Of a stretch of 60,057 bases of DNA, positions 10,021 through 19,433 are shown in pieces. The first letter of the stretch is position 1. Every line of letters begins with the position of its first letter. Below the pieces are notes generated by a model. It was given only the letters and a program-made list of their open reading frames with translations. It ran no database searches and had not been told where the DNA came from. The DNA comes from an uncultured Curvibacter sp. GTDB taxonomy: Bacteria; Pseudomonadota; Gammaproteobacteria; Burkholderiales; Burkholderiaceae_C. The stretch is taken from positions 1 through 60,057 of the forward strand of contig CAILKX010000160.1 of NCBI GenBank assembly GCA_903834975.1. The letters run 5' to 3'. Made by a program: the position numbers and the translations under genes.

Positions 10021-11307
10021 TCACTGATAAGTGCGCGCGTCCTCAATCACCTTGCCATCGTTGGGCAAGCTGCCCGAAGCCACAACGCTCACTTCGCCGC
10101 GCAATTTGGTGACGTCTCGAATGGCGTCCGACACCTGCTTTACCCACTCGTTGGATTCGCTAAAAGACACTTCAGGCGCCTCCACTTGCAAGGTCATGCG
10201 GTCGTTGGCCATTTCGCCGCTGACCACCAAGCGTGCCCGCTGCACTTGTGGGAACCGGCGTGCAATTTCGGCCACTTGGCTGGGGTGCACAAACATACCG
10301 CGCACCTTGGTGGTTTGGTCGGCCCGACCCAACCAGCCCTTGATGCGTGTTTGGGTGCGGCCGGTTGGACATGGCCCAGGTAAAACCGCCGACAGGTCGC
10401 CGGTGCCAAAACGGATCAAAGGGTAGGTGGGGTTCAGCGTCGTCACCACCACTTCGCCGACTTCACCTTCAGGCACGGGGTCACCGGTGCCCGGACGAAC
10501 AATCTCGACAATCACGCCTTCATCGAGCACCAAGCCTTCTCGAGCGGGTGTTTCGTAGGCAATCAAACCCAAATCGGCCGTGGCATAGCATTGGAAGCCC
10601 GCCACACCCTGCGCCAAAAACCAATCGCGCAGGCTCGGTGGAAAGGCCTCGCCGCCGAACATGGCTTTGGTCACCGAGGGCAATTGCACGCCCATTTCTG
10701 CGGCTTTTTCAAGAATGATTTTCAAAAAACTCGGGGTCCCGATGTAGCCAGCCGGTCGCAACTCGGCCATGGCCTGAACTTGTTGCTCGGTTTGCCCGGT
10801 GCCTCCTGGAAAGACACTGCAACCCAAAGCGTGTGCACCCGTTTCCATCATCGAGCCGGCCGGCACAAAGTGGTAACTGAACGAGTTGTGAATCAACTCG
10901 CCTGGTCGAAAGCCAGCCGCATGCATGGCCCTCGCCATGCGCCAGTAATCCTTGGCCGTGCCTTCGGGCTCGTAAATCGTGCCGGGGCTGGCAAAGACGC
11001 GCGGCATCGCCGCACCAAAACCAACGGCGCTGAAGCCACCGAATATGCGCGCGGCTTTTTGGCGCTCCAGCAACTCGTGCTTGCGCGTGACCGGCAAAGT
11101 CGCCAAGGCCGCGCGCGAGGTGATGCGGCTGGCGTCAATCCCTTTGAGCAGTTCAGCAAATGCCGGCGCCTGGGCTTGGGCGTGGGCGATTTGGACGGGC
11201 AAAGCGGCCATCAGGTCGGCTTCACGCTGTGCCGGGTCGCGGGTTTCCAAGCGGTCGTAAGGGGCGTCGTCAGCGCGGATGGGCGCGTTGTTTTGGGCAG
11301 TCATCAA
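10021..11307 (-). CDS. Phenylacetate-CoA ligase-like AMP-dependent synthetase
   Basis: PaaK-like: EPEGTAKDYWRMARAM, FGGEAFPPSLRDWF, IRFGTGDLSAVLPG, GRADQTTKVRGMFVHPSQV. Confidence 0.85.
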   Translation of the reverse strand: MMTAQNNAPIRADDAPYDRLETRDPAQREADLMAALPVQIAHAQAQAPAFAELLKGIDASRITSRAALATLPVTRKHELLERQKAARIFGGFSAVGFGAAMPRVFASPGTIYEPEGTAKDYWRMARAMHAAGFRPGELIHNSFSYHFVPAGSMMETGAHALGCSVFPGGTGQTEQQVQAMAELRPAGYIGTPSFLKIILEKAAEMGVQLPSVTKAMFGGEAFPPSLRDWFLAQGVAGFQCYATADLGLIAYETPAREGLVLDEGVIVEIVRPGTGDPVPEGEVGEVVVTTLNPTYPLIRFGTGDLSAVLPGPCPTGRTQTRIKGWLGRADQTTKVRGMFVHPSQVAEIARRFPQVQRARLVVSGEMANDRMTLQVEAPEVSFSESNEWVKQVSDAIRDVTKLRGEVSVVASGSLPNDGKVIEDARTYQ

Positions 11308-11334
11308 ATCAATCTTTCATCGGGCCTGGGCCGC

Positions 11335-12180
11335 TCAGGCCAACCAACGCTTGCGGCGCTTGTAGCTCTTCACGTCTTTGAAACTCTTGCGCTCGTCGCC
11401 GCCCACACCCAGGTAAAACTCTTTCACGTCGGCGTTGTTGGCCAGATCGCTCGCAGCCCCATCCATCACCAAGCGGCCGCTTTCCATGATGTAGCCGTAG
11501 TCGGCGTATTGAAGGGCCATGTGCGTGTTTTGCTCAGCCAACAAGAAGGTCACTTTTTCTTTTTGGTTCAGGTCTTTGACGATGTTAAAGACCTCTTCCA
11601 CAATTTGGGGCGCCAAGCCCATCGAGGGTTCGTCCAACAAAACCACGCTTGGATTGGCCATCAGGGCTCGACCAATGGCGCACATTTGTTGCTCGCCGCC
11701 CGAGGTGTAAGCCGCTTGCGAAGTGCGGCGGGTTTTGAGTCGGGGAAAGTAGTTGTAGACCTTCTCCAAATTGGCCGCCACCTCGGCTTTATTGTGCCGG
11801 GTGTAAGCCCCGGTCATCAGGTTTTCTTCAATGGTCAAGTGGGCAAAGCAATGCCGTCCCTCCATCACCTGTACCACGCCCCGTTGCACCAGCTCAGCGG
11901 GGGTGAGGTTCTCGATGCGCTCACCACGCAACTCAATCGAGCCCTTGGTCACTTCGCCGCGCTCGCTTTTTAGCAAGTTGGAAATGGCGCGCAGCGTGGT
12001 GGTTTTGCCGGCCCCATTCCCACCCAGCAAGGCCACGATGCGGCCTTCGGGCAGGCTGAGCGACACGCCTTTCAGCACCAAGATCACGTGGTTGTAAATG
12101 ACCTCGATGCCGTTCACCTGGATGACGGTCGCTGGAGGCGACTTGGCGGGGCTGCTGGTGGGGCTGGTTTGGAGGCTCAA
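11335..12180 (-). CDS. livF: Branched-chain amino acid-type ABC transporter ATP-binding protein (LivF-like); probable TTG start at 12180
   Basis: GGNGAGKTTTLRAISNL, SGGEQQMCAIGRALM, LLDEPSMGLAP; TTG overlaps the stop of the upstream substrate-binding protein gene. Confidence 0.85.
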   Translation of the reverse strand: MSLQTSPTSSPAKSPPATVIQVNGIEVIYNHVILVLKGVSLSLPEGRIVALLGGNGAGKTTTLRAISNLLKSERGEVTKGSIELRGERIENLTPAELVQRGVVQVMEGRHCFAHLTIEENLMTGAYTRHNKAEVAANLEKVYNYFPRLKTRRTSQAAYTSGGEQQMCAIGRALMANPSVVLLDEPSMGLAPQIVEEVFNIVKDLNQKEKVTFLLAEQNTHMALQYADYGYIMESGRLVMDGAASDLANNADVKEFYLGVGGDERKSFKDVKSYKRRKRWLA

Positions 12181-13523
12181 GATTGGCAGTCCTTGATGTC
12201 GCGGCGGGTCATCTTTTTGTCGCCCAGGTATTTTTCTGAGCCGGCCTTGACCATGGGTTTCAAGATTTGTTCGTCGGCCTCGTACCACTCTTCAGGAATG
12301 TTCCATTTTTTGCCATCCCAGACTTGCACACGGGCCCAGCTGGAGCCCATGTGGTCGACACAGCTGGTTGAGAGGGGGCGCATGATGCCGTTGAAGCCAA
12401 GGGCGTCCAAGCGCTTCTGATCCAAAGCCAAGTTTTCCAAACCCCAGCGAACTTGTTCCGAGGTCATGACCTTGCCCTTGCCAAAACGCTCTTGAGCGCG
12501 GCGCACCGCTTCAACGGCCAGCATTTGGATGATCGTCCCGCGAACATACAAAACAGAGCCCACTTCGTCTTTTGGTCCGGTGCCTTGGCCTTTGTCGTGT
12601 ACGTGTTTCAAGATGTCTTGCATGACCTTGAATTGCGTGCCGGAGGCATTCAAGGTCAAAGCGTTGTAGCCCTTGGCGCCTTCGCCCACGTCACGCACAT
12701 CGGGTTCAGCACCGGCCCACCAAACGCCAAACATCTTGTCGCGGGGGTAGCCGGTGGCTTGGGCTTCTTTCAGAGCCGTTGAATTCATCACGCCCCAGCC
12801 CCACAACAAGACATAGTCGGGGTGGCTTTGACGCACTTGTAACCAAGCGGCTTTTTGCTCGACGCCAGGGGCTGTTACTGGGATCAGTTGCAACTCAAAG
12901 CCGTGCGTGCGGGCGCGCTCTTGCAGCACGGGAATGGGCTCTTTGCCGAACGGGCTGTCGTGGTAAACCAAGGCAATTTTCTTGCCTTTCAATTTGTCGA
13001 GACCGCCGTTCAATTTGCCAATGTGCTGAATCAAGATGTCGGCGCCCGTCCAGTAGCTGCCCATCAGCGGGAAGTTCCACTTAAAGGCCATGCCGTCTTG
13101 CGCCACCGACAAGCCGTAGCCCAGCGTCAACAAGGGGATCTTGTCGACCGGCGCTTTTTCAGTCAGCGCAAACGTGATGCCGGTGGCTTGGGGGTCAATC
13201 AAGGTCATACCGGGGTGGCTTTTTAAGCGCTCATAGCACTCGACGCCGCGGTCGGTGGCGTAACCGGTTTCGCATTCTTCAAAGGTCAGCTTGACGCCAT
13301 TGATGCCGCCGTCGCGGGCGTTGATCATCTTCAAATAATCTTGCTTGCCATTCGCCCAAGGCGTGCCATTGGGGGCGTAAGGCCCGGTGCGGTAAGAGAG
13401 CAGCGGGAAAAACTGCTCCTTGGTTTCGGCCGCGGCTTGGCTGGAAAAGCTGGTCAAGGCCAAGCCAGTCAAGGTCATGGCGGCCAAGCTCAGGCTGCCC
13501 ATCCATTGTTTAAATTTCATCAT
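12177..13523 (-). CDS. ABC transporter substrate-binding protein (LivK-like periplasmic binding protein)
   Basis: Signal peptide MMKFKQWMGSLSLAAMTLTGLALTSFSSQAAA; SBP type I fold sequence; within the liv cluster. Confidence 0.85.
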   Translation of the reverse strand: MMKFKQWMGSLSLAAMTLTGLALTSFSSQAAAETKEQFFPLLSYRTGPYAPNGTPWANGKQDYLKMINARDGGINGVKLTFEECETGYATDRGVECYERLKSHPGMTLIDPQATGITFALTEKAPVDKIPLLTLGYGLSVAQDGMAFKWNFPLMGSYWTGADILIQHIGKLNGGLDKLKGKKIALVYHDSPFGKEPIPVLQERARTHGFELQLIPVTAPGVEQKAAWLQVRQSHPDYVLLWGWGVMNSTALKEAQATGYPRDKMFGVWWAGAEPDVRDVGEGAKGYNALTLNASGTQFKVMQDILKHVHDKGQGTGPKDEVGSVLYVRGTIIQMLAVEAVRRAQERFGKGKVMTSEQVRWGLENLALDQKRLDALGFNGIMRPLSTSCVDHMGSSWARVQVWDGKKWNIPEEWYEADEQILKPMVKAGSEKYLGDKKMTRRDIKDCQS

Positions 13524-13580
13524 CTGTCTCCTGTCTTTATTTCAATCAACAACACAAAATCACCATCGCCTTGCGCATTT

Positions 13581-14657
13581 TTAATGCGGGAAAGGCCACA
13601 AACGCAACTTTTGTTTGGCGGTGCTCCACAACTTGGCCAAGCCGTGGGGCTCGACAATCAGGAACCAAACAATCAGGCCACCAAACACCATCAGCTCAGC
13701 GTGCGACACCGCGGCCGTTGAGGCTTGCATGCCGAACAAATCGCTGAACCAAGGCAAAAACCGATTCAACGCAATGGGCAGCAAGACGATGAAGGCGGCC
13801 CCCAAAATGCCGCCCATGATGGAACCCATGCCGCCAATGATCACCATGAACAACAATTTGAACGACAGGTCGACCGAAAACGCGGCCGGCTCCCAAGCAC
13901 CCAAATAAACAAAGGCCCACAAGCCCCCCGCCACGCCCACGATAAATGAGCTGACCGCAAAGGCGCTCAGCTTGGCGTACATGGGTCGAATGCCAATCAC
14001 GGCAGCCGCCACGTCCATGTCCCGAATCGCCATCCACTCGCGGCCGATGGCGCCACGCACCAAATTTTTGGCCATCAGGGCAATCGGGATCAGCAGGGCC
14101 ATGCAAAACCAATATTTGCTCAAAGCGCTTTCAATGGGTTGGCCGAAGGCTTCTAGGTGGTTCACCGAAACCGAGCCTGAGGCGGAGTCCAAGGTGAACC
14201 AACTCACGCGCAAAAACAGCCAATCGGCAAAAAACTGCGCGGCCAAGGTGGCCACCGCCAAATAAAGCCCTTTGACACGCAAACTGGGCAGTCCAAACAA
14301 CAAGCCAAACGCGGTGGCCGAGAAGCCGCCCAAAACCAAGGCCAGCACCAACGGCATGCCAGGAATGCGCTCAAAAAAGTTATAAGCCCCGTAGGCCCCC
14401 ACCGCCATGAAAGCGCCTGAGCCCAAGGAAATTTGGCCGCAATAGCCCACCAAAATATTCACGCCAATCGCGGCCAGCGCCATGATGGCAAATGGAATCA
14501 GAATCGCACGGAAAAAATAATCGCTGGCCAAAGCAGGCACCACGAACAGCGCCAGAACCAACAAAAACGCCATGGCCCAGCGGTCTTGCGCAATTGGAAA
14601 GATTTGTTGATCGGCCTGGTAGCTGGTTTTGAATTGACCGTTTTCACGATAAAACAT
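13581..14657 (-). CDS. livM: Branched-chain amino acid-type ABC transporter permease (LivM-like)
   Basis: ILVGYCGQISLGSGAFMAVGAY, GREWMAIRDMDVAAAVIGI. Confidence 0.88.
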   Translation of the reverse strand: MFYRENGQFKTSYQADQQIFPIAQDRWAMAFLLVLALFVVPALASDYFFRAILIPFAIMALAAIGVNILVGYCGQISLGSGAFMAVGAYGAYNFFERIPGMPLVLALVLGGFSATAFGLLFGLPSLRVKGLYLAVATLAAQFFADWLFLRVSWFTLDSASGSVSVNHLEAFGQPIESALSKYWFCMALLIPIALMAKNLVRGAIGREWMAIRDMDVAAAVIGIRPMYAKLSAFAVSSFIVGVAGGLWAFVYLGAWEPAAFSVDLSFKLLFMVIIGGMGSIMGGILGAAFIVLLPIALNRFLPWFSDLFGMQASTAAVSHAELMVFGGLIVWFLIVEPHGLAKLWSTAKQKLRLWPFPH

Positions 14658-14676
14658 GGGGCACTTTCCTTAAACC

Positions 14677-15606
14677 TTAAACGCGGTCGATGATTTTTTC
14701 GCCAAACAGCCCTTGCGGCCGGAACAGCAAAAACACCAAGGCCAGCACATAGGCAAACCAGATTTCGATGCCACCGCCGACAAACGGGCCGAGGTAGACC
14801 TCGGACAGTTTTTCACCCACCCCAATGATCAAGCCGCCAATGATGGCGCCGGGCACCGAAGTCAGGCCGCCCAAAATCACCACCGGCAGGGCGCGCATGG
14901 CAATCGTCGCAAGTGAGAATTGCACGCCCAATTTAGAACCCCAAATGACGCCAGCGACCAAGGCCACAAAGCCGGCAATGCACCAGACGATGACCCAAAT
15001 TCGGTTCAATGGAATGCCAATGGACTGCGCGGCTTGGTGGTCATCGGCCACGGCCCGCAGCGCCCGACCGGTCCCGGTTTTTTGGAAAAAGAGACTCAAG
15101 ATGACCACCAAGGCCGCCGCAATCAGGGCTGAAATCACGTCTTCTTTGTTGACCAGCAGGCCGCCTGGAAAAACCGAGTCCAGCACAAACACGGGGTCTT
15201 TGGGCATGCCCACGTCGATCTTGTAAACGTCATTGCCAAACAGGCTTTGACCCAAGCCTTCTAGAAAGTAGGCAATGCCCAACGTGGCCATCAACAAGGT
15301 GGCGCCTTCTTGATTCACCAAGTGGCGCAGGACCCACTGTTCAATGGCCCAGGCGACGACGCACATCAAGGCCGCGGCCAAAGCAAAGGCGATGAAGTTG
15401 TTTAACAAAAAGTGGTCCAAGCCCGTCAACTCGGGCACCCATGCTGAAAAACGGGCCATGGCCAAGGCGGCAAAAAGCACCATCGCGCCTTGGGCGAAGT
15501 TGAAAACGCCAGAGGCTTTGTAGATCAAGACAAAGCCCAAAGCGACCAACGCGTAAAGCATCCCGGCCATCAAGCCGCCAATCAGGGTTTCAAGAAAAAA
15601 AGCCAT
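14677..15606 (-). CDS. livH: Branched-chain amino acid-type ABC transporter permease (LivH-like)
   Basis: GLMAGMLYALVALGFVLIYKASGVFNFAQGAM. Confidence 0.9.
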   Translation of the reverse strand: MAFFLETLIGGLMAGMLYALVALGFVLIYKASGVFNFAQGAMVLFAALAMARFSAWVPELTGLDHFLLNNFIAFALAAALMCVVAWAIEQWVLRHLVNQEGATLLMATLGIAYFLEGLGQSLFGNDVYKIDVGMPKDPVFVLDSVFPGGLLVNKEDVISALIAAALVVILSLFFQKTGTGRALRAVADDHQAAQSIGIPLNRIWVIVWCIAGFVALVAGVIWGSKLGVQFSLATIAMRALPVVILGGLTSVPGAIIGGLIIGVGEKLSEVYLGPFVGGGIEIWFAYVLALVFLLFRPQGLFGEKIIDRV

Positions 15607-15636
15607 GTTGTGTTTTTCTTCGGTGAGGCGGCTGGG

Positions 15637-16437
15637 TTAATGCGAGGCGCCCAAATAGGCGCTGATCACCTCGGGGTTGTTGCGGACTTCATGGGGCGGA
15701 CCGTCGCCAATTTTTTTACCGTAATCCAACACCACGACCCGGTCTGAAATGTCCATCACCACGCCCATGTCGTGTTCGATCAAGACAATCGTGGTGCCAA
15801 ATTCGTCGTTCACATCCAAGATGAAACGACACATGTCTTGTTTTTCTTCGACGTTCATGCCTGCCATGGGCTCATCCAGCAGCAGCACTTGCGGCTCCAT
15901 GGCCAAGGCACGACCCAAGTCCACACGCTTTTGCAAGCCGTAGGGCAGTTGTCCGACTGGGGTTTTACGGTGCGCTTGAATTTCTAAAAAATCGATGATG
16001 CGCTCCACAAATTCACGCTGCTGAATTTCTTCCCGTTCAGCGGGCCCCCATCGCAAGGCTTGCAGTAACAAGTTGCTTTTGATCTTCAGGTTGCGCCCCG
16101 TCATCAGGTTGTCCAGCACGCTCATGCCTTTGAACAGGGCTAAGTTTTGAAAGGTGCGCGCCACGCCCATCTCAGCCACTTGACGTGAGTTCATGTGGTC
16201 AAATTGTTGGCCTCGGAAGGTGATGGAGCCCTCAGAAGGCGTGTAAACCCCGTTGATGCAATTCAACATCGAACTCTTGCCAGCGCCATTGGGGCCGATG
16301 ATGGCGCGCACTTCATGCTCGCGAACATCGAAGGAAATATCGGTCAGCGCCTTCACGCCGCCAAAACGCAGGCTGATGTTTTGGACATCCAAAATGACGT
16401 CGCCGATTTTCTTGCCCGAGGTACCCCTGTCGCTCAT
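15637..16437 (-). CDS. livG: Branched-chain amino acid-type ABC transporter ATP-binding protein (LivG-like)
   Basis: IGPNGAGKSSMLNCINGVY, GVARTFQN, LLDEPMAGMN, VLIEHDMGVVMDISDRVVVLDYG. Confidence 0.9.
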   Translation of the reverse strand: MSDRGTSGKKIGDVILDVQNISLRFGGVKALTDISFDVREHEVRAIIGPNGAGKSSMLNCINGVYTPSEGSITFRGQQFDHMNSRQVAEMGVARTFQNLALFKGMSVLDNLMTGRNLKIKSNLLLQALRWGPAEREEIQQREFVERIIDFLEIQAHRKTPVGQLPYGLQKRVDLGRALAMEPQVLLLDEPMAGMNVEEKQDMCRFILDVNDEFGTTIVLIEHDMGVVMDISDRVVVLDYGKKIGDGPPHEVRNNPEVISAYLGASH

Positions 16438-18437
16438 GCTGCTTCCCTGTGCGCTTCATGGCGCCCTTTTTTTACGACGGTGGCATTGGCCAGCTGGAGG
16501 GTGGCGCTCACGCTGCCGCTGCGACCGTCTTCAAACTTGACTTGGGTTTCAATGTATTGCTCGGCTCGACCTTCGTACAAAGCATCCACCAAGACCCTGT
16601 ATTTGTCGGCGATGAAGCCCCGTCGAACTTTGTTGGTGCGGGTGAGTTCGCCGTCGTCGGCGTCCAACTCTTTGTGCAAGACCAGGAAGCGGCTGACCTG
16701 AGAGCCAGCGAGCAAGTGGTCGGCCGACAGGTCTTGGTTGACTTGGTTCACGCAGTCGCGCATGAGCTCGTAAACCTCGGGTTTTTGCGCCAAGTCGGTG
16801 TAGCCGGTGTAAGACAAGTTGCGGCGTTCGGCCCAGTTGCCAACGGCATCAAAGTCGATGTTCAAAAAGCAGCAAACCTGTTCACGCTGGTCGCCGTAGG
16901 CCACCACTTCTTTGATGAAGGGGAAGAACTTGAGTTTGTTCTCCACGTATTTGGGGGCAAACATCGCGCCGTCATAAACCCCACCCTTGAGGCGACCCAC
17001 GTCTTTCACACGGTCGATGATTTTCAGCTGGCCTTGTTGGTCCAAGAAGCCTGCATCGCTGGTGTGGTACCAGCCGTCCGCGTCGAGCACTTCGGCCGTG
17101 GCCTCTGGGTTTTTGTAATAGCCTTGCAGCAAGCCGGGTGAGCGGACCAAAATTTCACCGTTGTCGGCAATTTTGATGTCCACACCGCGGCAGGGCACGC
17201 CCACGGTGTCCGCGCTGACTTGGTGGTCGGCCTGCAAACAGACAAACACCGCGGTTTCGGTGGAGCCATAGAGTTGCTTCAGGTTCACGCCGATGGCGCG
17301 GAAAAAGCGGAATAAATCCGGGCCAATGGCTTCACCGGCGGTGTAGGCCACACGAACCCGGGAGAAGCCCAAGTTGTTGCGCAGGGGCCCATAAACAAAG
17401 AGGTCGCCCAAGGCGTACAGAAGTCGATCGCTCAAAGACACGGTGCTGCCCTGCATGCGGGCTGGGCCGACCCGCTGGGCGACCGCCATGAAGCGCTTGA
17501 ACAGGGTGCGCTTGAGCCAGCCGGCGTCCTCCATGCGGATCATCACGCTTGTCAGCAGGGCCTCAAAAATTCGGGGCGGTGCAAAGTAATAGGTGGGCCC
17601 CACTTCACGCAGGTCAATGGCCACGGTGCTGGCAGACTCCGGGCAGTTCACCACGTAGCCACAGACCAACCATTGGGCGTAGCTGAAAATGTTTTGACCG
17701 ATCCAAGCCAAAGGCATGTAGGCCAAGACCTCTTCTTTTTCGGTCAAACGGTCAAATTCTTGTCCGGCCTGGGCCCGGTCGATCAGGCTGCGGTGGGTGT
17801 GCACCACCCCTTTTGGATTGCCAGTCGTGCCGGATGTAAAAAACAGCGCCGCCACGTCTTCACTTTGGGCTTGCTCAATTTGCTGATTGAACCAGACGGA
17901 GTAGCCGTTCCGAGCGTCTTTGGCTTGCGTGGCCAAGAAGGTTTGGCCCTCACTCAGCAAGGCGTTCAAGTCGAACAAGCCCGACGCGTTGTAATGACGC
18001 AAACCACGCGGATCGTCAAAATAAAGACGCCCCAATTCGGGGTAACTTTCGCGCACCTCGAGCATTTTGTCGACCTGCTCTTGGTCTTCCACCACCGCCA
18101 AGCGAACGCCCGCATTTTGAATGGGAAACACCATTTCCGCCGCCACCGCGTCTTGGTACAAAGCAATCGGCACGGCGCCCAAGGATTGACCGGCCAACAT
18201 GACGGCATAGAGCCGGGGGCGGTTCGCCCCAATCACCACAAAATGGTCGCCCCGCTGCAATCCCGCCAAGTGCAGGCCCGCCGCCAATTGCTCTGTCAAG
18301 GCGGTGAGACCGGCCCAAGTGTGGTTTTGCCAAATGCCATATTCTTTTTCGCGCAAGGCATCCGCCAGCGGACGGGTCGCAGCGTGTTGCAATAAGAGAC
18401 GAGGAAAAGTCAGGTTCATGGGCGGCATTGAAATCAA
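16434..18437 (-). CDS. Long-chain fatty acid-CoA ligase-like AMP-dependent synthetase
   Basis: FFTSGTTGNPKGVVHTHRS, YGSTETA, YHTSDAGFLDQQGQLKIIDRVKD; terminal member of the liv cluster. Confidence 0.88.
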   Translation of the reverse strand: MISMPPMNLTFPRLLLQHAATRPLADALREKEYGIWQNHTWAGLTALTEQLAAGLHLAGLQRGDHFVVIGANRPRLYAVMLAGQSLGAVPIALYQDAVAAEMVFPIQNAGVRLAVVEDQEQVDKMLEVRESYPELGRLYFDDPRGLRHYNASGLFDLNALLSEGQTFLATQAKDARNGYSVWFNQQIEQAQSEDVAALFFTSGTTGNPKGVVHTHRSLIDRAQAGQEFDRLTEKEEVLAYMPLAWIGQNIFSYAQWLVCGYVVNCPESASTVAIDLREVGPTYYFAPPRIFEALLTSVMIRMEDAGWLKRTLFKRFMAVAQRVGPARMQGSTVSLSDRLLYALGDLFVYGPLRNNLGFSRVRVAYTAGEAIGPDLFRFFRAIGVNLKQLYGSTETAVFVCLQADHQVSADTVGVPCRGVDIKIADNGEILVRSPGLLQGYYKNPEATAEVLDADGWYHTSDAGFLDQQGQLKIIDRVKDVGRLKGGVYDGAMFAPKYVENKLKFFPFIKEVVAYGDQREQVCCFLNIDFDAVGNWAERRNLSYTGYTDLAQKPEVYELMRDCVNQVNQDLSADHLLAGSQVSRFLVLHKELDADDGELTRTNKVRRGFIADKYRVLVDALYEGRAEQYIETQVKFEDGRSGSVSATLQLANATVVKKGRHEAHREAA

Positions 18438-18471
18438 TGAGCCCCATGCTAGAGAGGCATTTGACGTTCAG

Positions 18472-18489
18472 TTGTCGTTCGGACGACAA
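18472..18489. promoter_or_regulatory. Perfect 18-bp palindromic element TTGTCGT-TCGG-ACGACAA, candidate operator
   Basis: 7-bp arms with 4-nt centre, in the divergent promoter region between the acyl-CoA ligase gene (start 18437) and the crp/fnr gene. Confidence 0.5.
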
Positions 18490-18564
18490 TTTAAGGGTTC
18501 ATCCTTTCCGGACTTTCCCTGATGTCCGGCCTTTAAACGCCGACCCAAGGCCGTTCTATGACGC

Positions 18565-19392
18565 ATGGCACATGCCCTTTGCCCGATGACCTATGACCCC
18601 CCGCCCAAGCCTAAGACAGTGAGCCCTTCCAGCAGGTTGTCGCCCAAGCCACCGATCTCTCAAGCGGTCGTGGTGGAACCGGTGGTCCCTGCCGCCCTGG
18701 CAGCGCCGCTCCACCAGCGGCGCAGGGCCTTGAGGCAGGAGGAGGTGGCCAATATTCCTTGGCTGATTGGGCTGCCTGAGTCGGAACGGCTGTTCATCCT
18801 GCCCCAAGTCTTGATTGTTCAGGCCGAGGTCGGCGACACCATTTGCCGTGTCGGCAAACCCGTGACCTATTGGTTTGGGGTGGTGGAAGGCTTGCTCAAG
18901 ATGAACACCGTCAACGCCCATGGCCAAACCACCACCTATTTAGGCATTCCCCCCGGCGGCTGGTTTGGAGAAGGGACCGCGCTCAAGCGTGAACCTTATC
19001 GCTACAACGTTCAAGCCATCCGGACCAGTTGGGTGGCTGGCTTGCCGGTGGACAGTTTCCACTGGTTGCTGGACCATTCGCCGACCTTCAATCGGTTCGT
19101 CATGAACCAATTGAACGAGCGGGTGGGGCAATTCATCGCGGCGCTTGAAATGGACCGCATCCAAAACCCAGAGGCCCGAGTGGCGCGCAATTTAGCGGCC
19201 TTGTTCAACCCGGTTCTTTACCCCGGCGTGGGCGAGGTGTTGCGAATCACGCAACAAGAATTGGCTTATTTGGTGGGCCTGTCAAGACAGCGCGTGAACG
19301 AGGCCTTGCAGGCCTTGGCGCAAGCCGGCCACATTCAGGTTGAATATGGCGGCCTGCGGGTGCTGAACTTGCCCGCTTTAAGGGCGGTTTAG
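18565..19392 (+). CDS. Crp/Fnr family transcriptional regulator
   Basis: Cyclic-nucleotide-binding-like domain plus C-terminal HTH (ITQQELAYLVGLSRQRVNEALQALAQAG). Confidence 0.88.
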   Translation: MAHALCPMTYDPPPKPKTVSPSSRLSPKPPISQAVVVEPVVPAALAAPLHQRRRALRQEEVANIPWLIGLPESERLFILPQVLIVQAEVGDTICRVGKPVTYWFGVVEGLLKMNTVNAHGQTTTYLGIPPGGWFGEGTALKREPYRYNVQAIRTSWVAGLPVDSFHWLLDHSPTFNRFVMNQLNERVGQFIAALEMDRIQNPEARVARNLAALFNPVLYPGVGEVLRITQQELAYLVGLSRQRVNEALQALAQAGHIQVEYGGLRVLNLPALRAV

Positions 19393-19433
19393 AAGGCCAA
19401 AGAGGCCTCTTTAAGGCGCCTTCATTTCACCCT

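Noticed and set aside
10591-11973. 460-aa antisense ORF opposite the PaaK-like and livF genes
   Set aside because: Strong coding signal on the other strand and no recognisable motifs.
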